Assembly: GCA_021299615.1 (NCBI GenBank)
Contig: JAJTHC010000253.1
Location: 1 to 13,705, forward strand
Origin: Vampirovibrionales bacterium
GTDB lineage: Bacteria > Cyanobacteriota > Vampirovibrionia > Vampirovibrionales > JAJTHC01
Reading direction: 5' to 3'
DNA length: 13,705 nucleotides
Shown piece after piece: positions 13,501 through 13,705 of the stretch. Position numbers and translations under genes: made by a program. Positions within the stretch are counted from its first letter, which is position 1; each line of letters opens with the position of its first letter. The notes below the pieces were generated by a model. The model searched no databases and was not told where the DNA came from. It saw only the letters and a program-made list of their open reading frames with translations.

Positions 13501-13705
13501 CTAAACAGTCGTCAATGAAGCGTTTAAGGCTTCTTTTATAATACTTGACATGTTCAGGATCGTCACAATCCCTTCAGGTCGTTTCAATACCGCTTCAATC
13601 CAACGAGCGTCTAACTCATTGAGATTAGCAGGCGGTGCATCAAGTTCGGCTTCAAAATAAGGTAAGACGTCACCAATGGCATCCACACTAAAGCCAATGC
13701 GATCG
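13501..13705 (-). CDS. cheW: CheW-like coupling protein, C-terminal part (5' end outside window)
   Basis: CheW links chemoreceptors to the CheA kinase at the membrane-associated signalling array. Sixty-seven C-terminal residues are visible; the frame is open to the window edge, so the GTG at 13686 is an internal Val. The order is typical of CheW: DRIGFSVDAIGDVL (the VD-x-V-x-V strand), a pause with DAPPANLNELDARWIEAVLKRPEGIVTILN, and the final helix SSIIKEAL. The first gene of the cluster in the window, it ends 103 bases before the chosen cheB start (34 before the alternative GTG). A CheA C-terminal CheW domain cannot be fully excluded, because only the last part is seen, but the short tail fits CheW. 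Confidence 0.82.
   Translation of the reverse strand, partial: DRIGFSVDAIGDVLPYFEAELDAPPANLNELDARWIEAVLKRPEGIVTILNMSSIIKEALNASLTTV

Noticed and set aside
1..13705. tRNA, rRNA, CRISPR array, insertion sequence or prophage
   Set aside because: No cloverleaf, regularly spaced direct repeats, transposase, integrase or phage structural motifs were seen on reading both strands.

Overview
The window looks like ordinary bacterial chromosome: tightly packed genes, mid-range base composition by eye (roughly 46-48% GC, not computed), ATG/GTG starts with AAGGA- or GGAGG-type ribosome sites, and no sign of phage, transposon, CRISPR or plasmid functions. I cannot assign the organism firmly. A CheX/CheY/CheR/CheB/CheW chemotaxis set, a FabF/UvrA household pair, a thermolabile-type asparaginase, a 219-residue transaldolase and several secreted or membrane proteins of unknown family would suit a motile didermic bacterium. 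A Vampirovibrio-like non-photosynthetic cyanobacterial relative or a deltaproteobacterium-like lineage is a guess only.

Layout. Bases 1-3404 (+): the 3' end of fabF (fatty acid elongation), then 17 bases later a large UvrA-family double-ABC ATPase, closed by a strong hairpin terminator. Bases 3421-8202: four genes in alternating orientation, namely a Pro/Ala-rich single-span membrane protein of unknown function (-), an asparaginase II family enzyme (+), a small exported protein (-) and a TPR-like protein with an internal duplication (+). The first two are divergent and share a promoter region with a palindrome between the two start sites. Bases 8241-10332 (-): a transaldolase and a 442-residue protein carrying a divergent RelA/SpoT-type nucleotidyltransferase domain, each with its own recognisable promoter.

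Bases 10418-13705 (-): a chemotaxis cluster transcribed cheW (cut by the window edge) > cheB > cheR > cheY > cheX > cheY, ending at a GC-rich hairpin. CheR and CheB would add and remove receptor methyl groups, CheW couples receptors to CheA (not in the window), the two single-domain CheYs would carry the phosphoryl signal, and CheX would remove it. CheB has no receiver domain of its own.

Most noteworthy: the RelA/SpoT-like protein with a long insertion inside its catalytic domain; the asparaginase whose expected zinc-ligand lysine is glutamine; the receiver-less CheB and the CheY-CheX-CheY arrangement; the divergent first ABC signature of the UvrA paralogue; and an internal duplication in the TPR-like protein. 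I found no convincing wholly new multi-gene system; the closest candidate is the RelA/SpoT-like protein.
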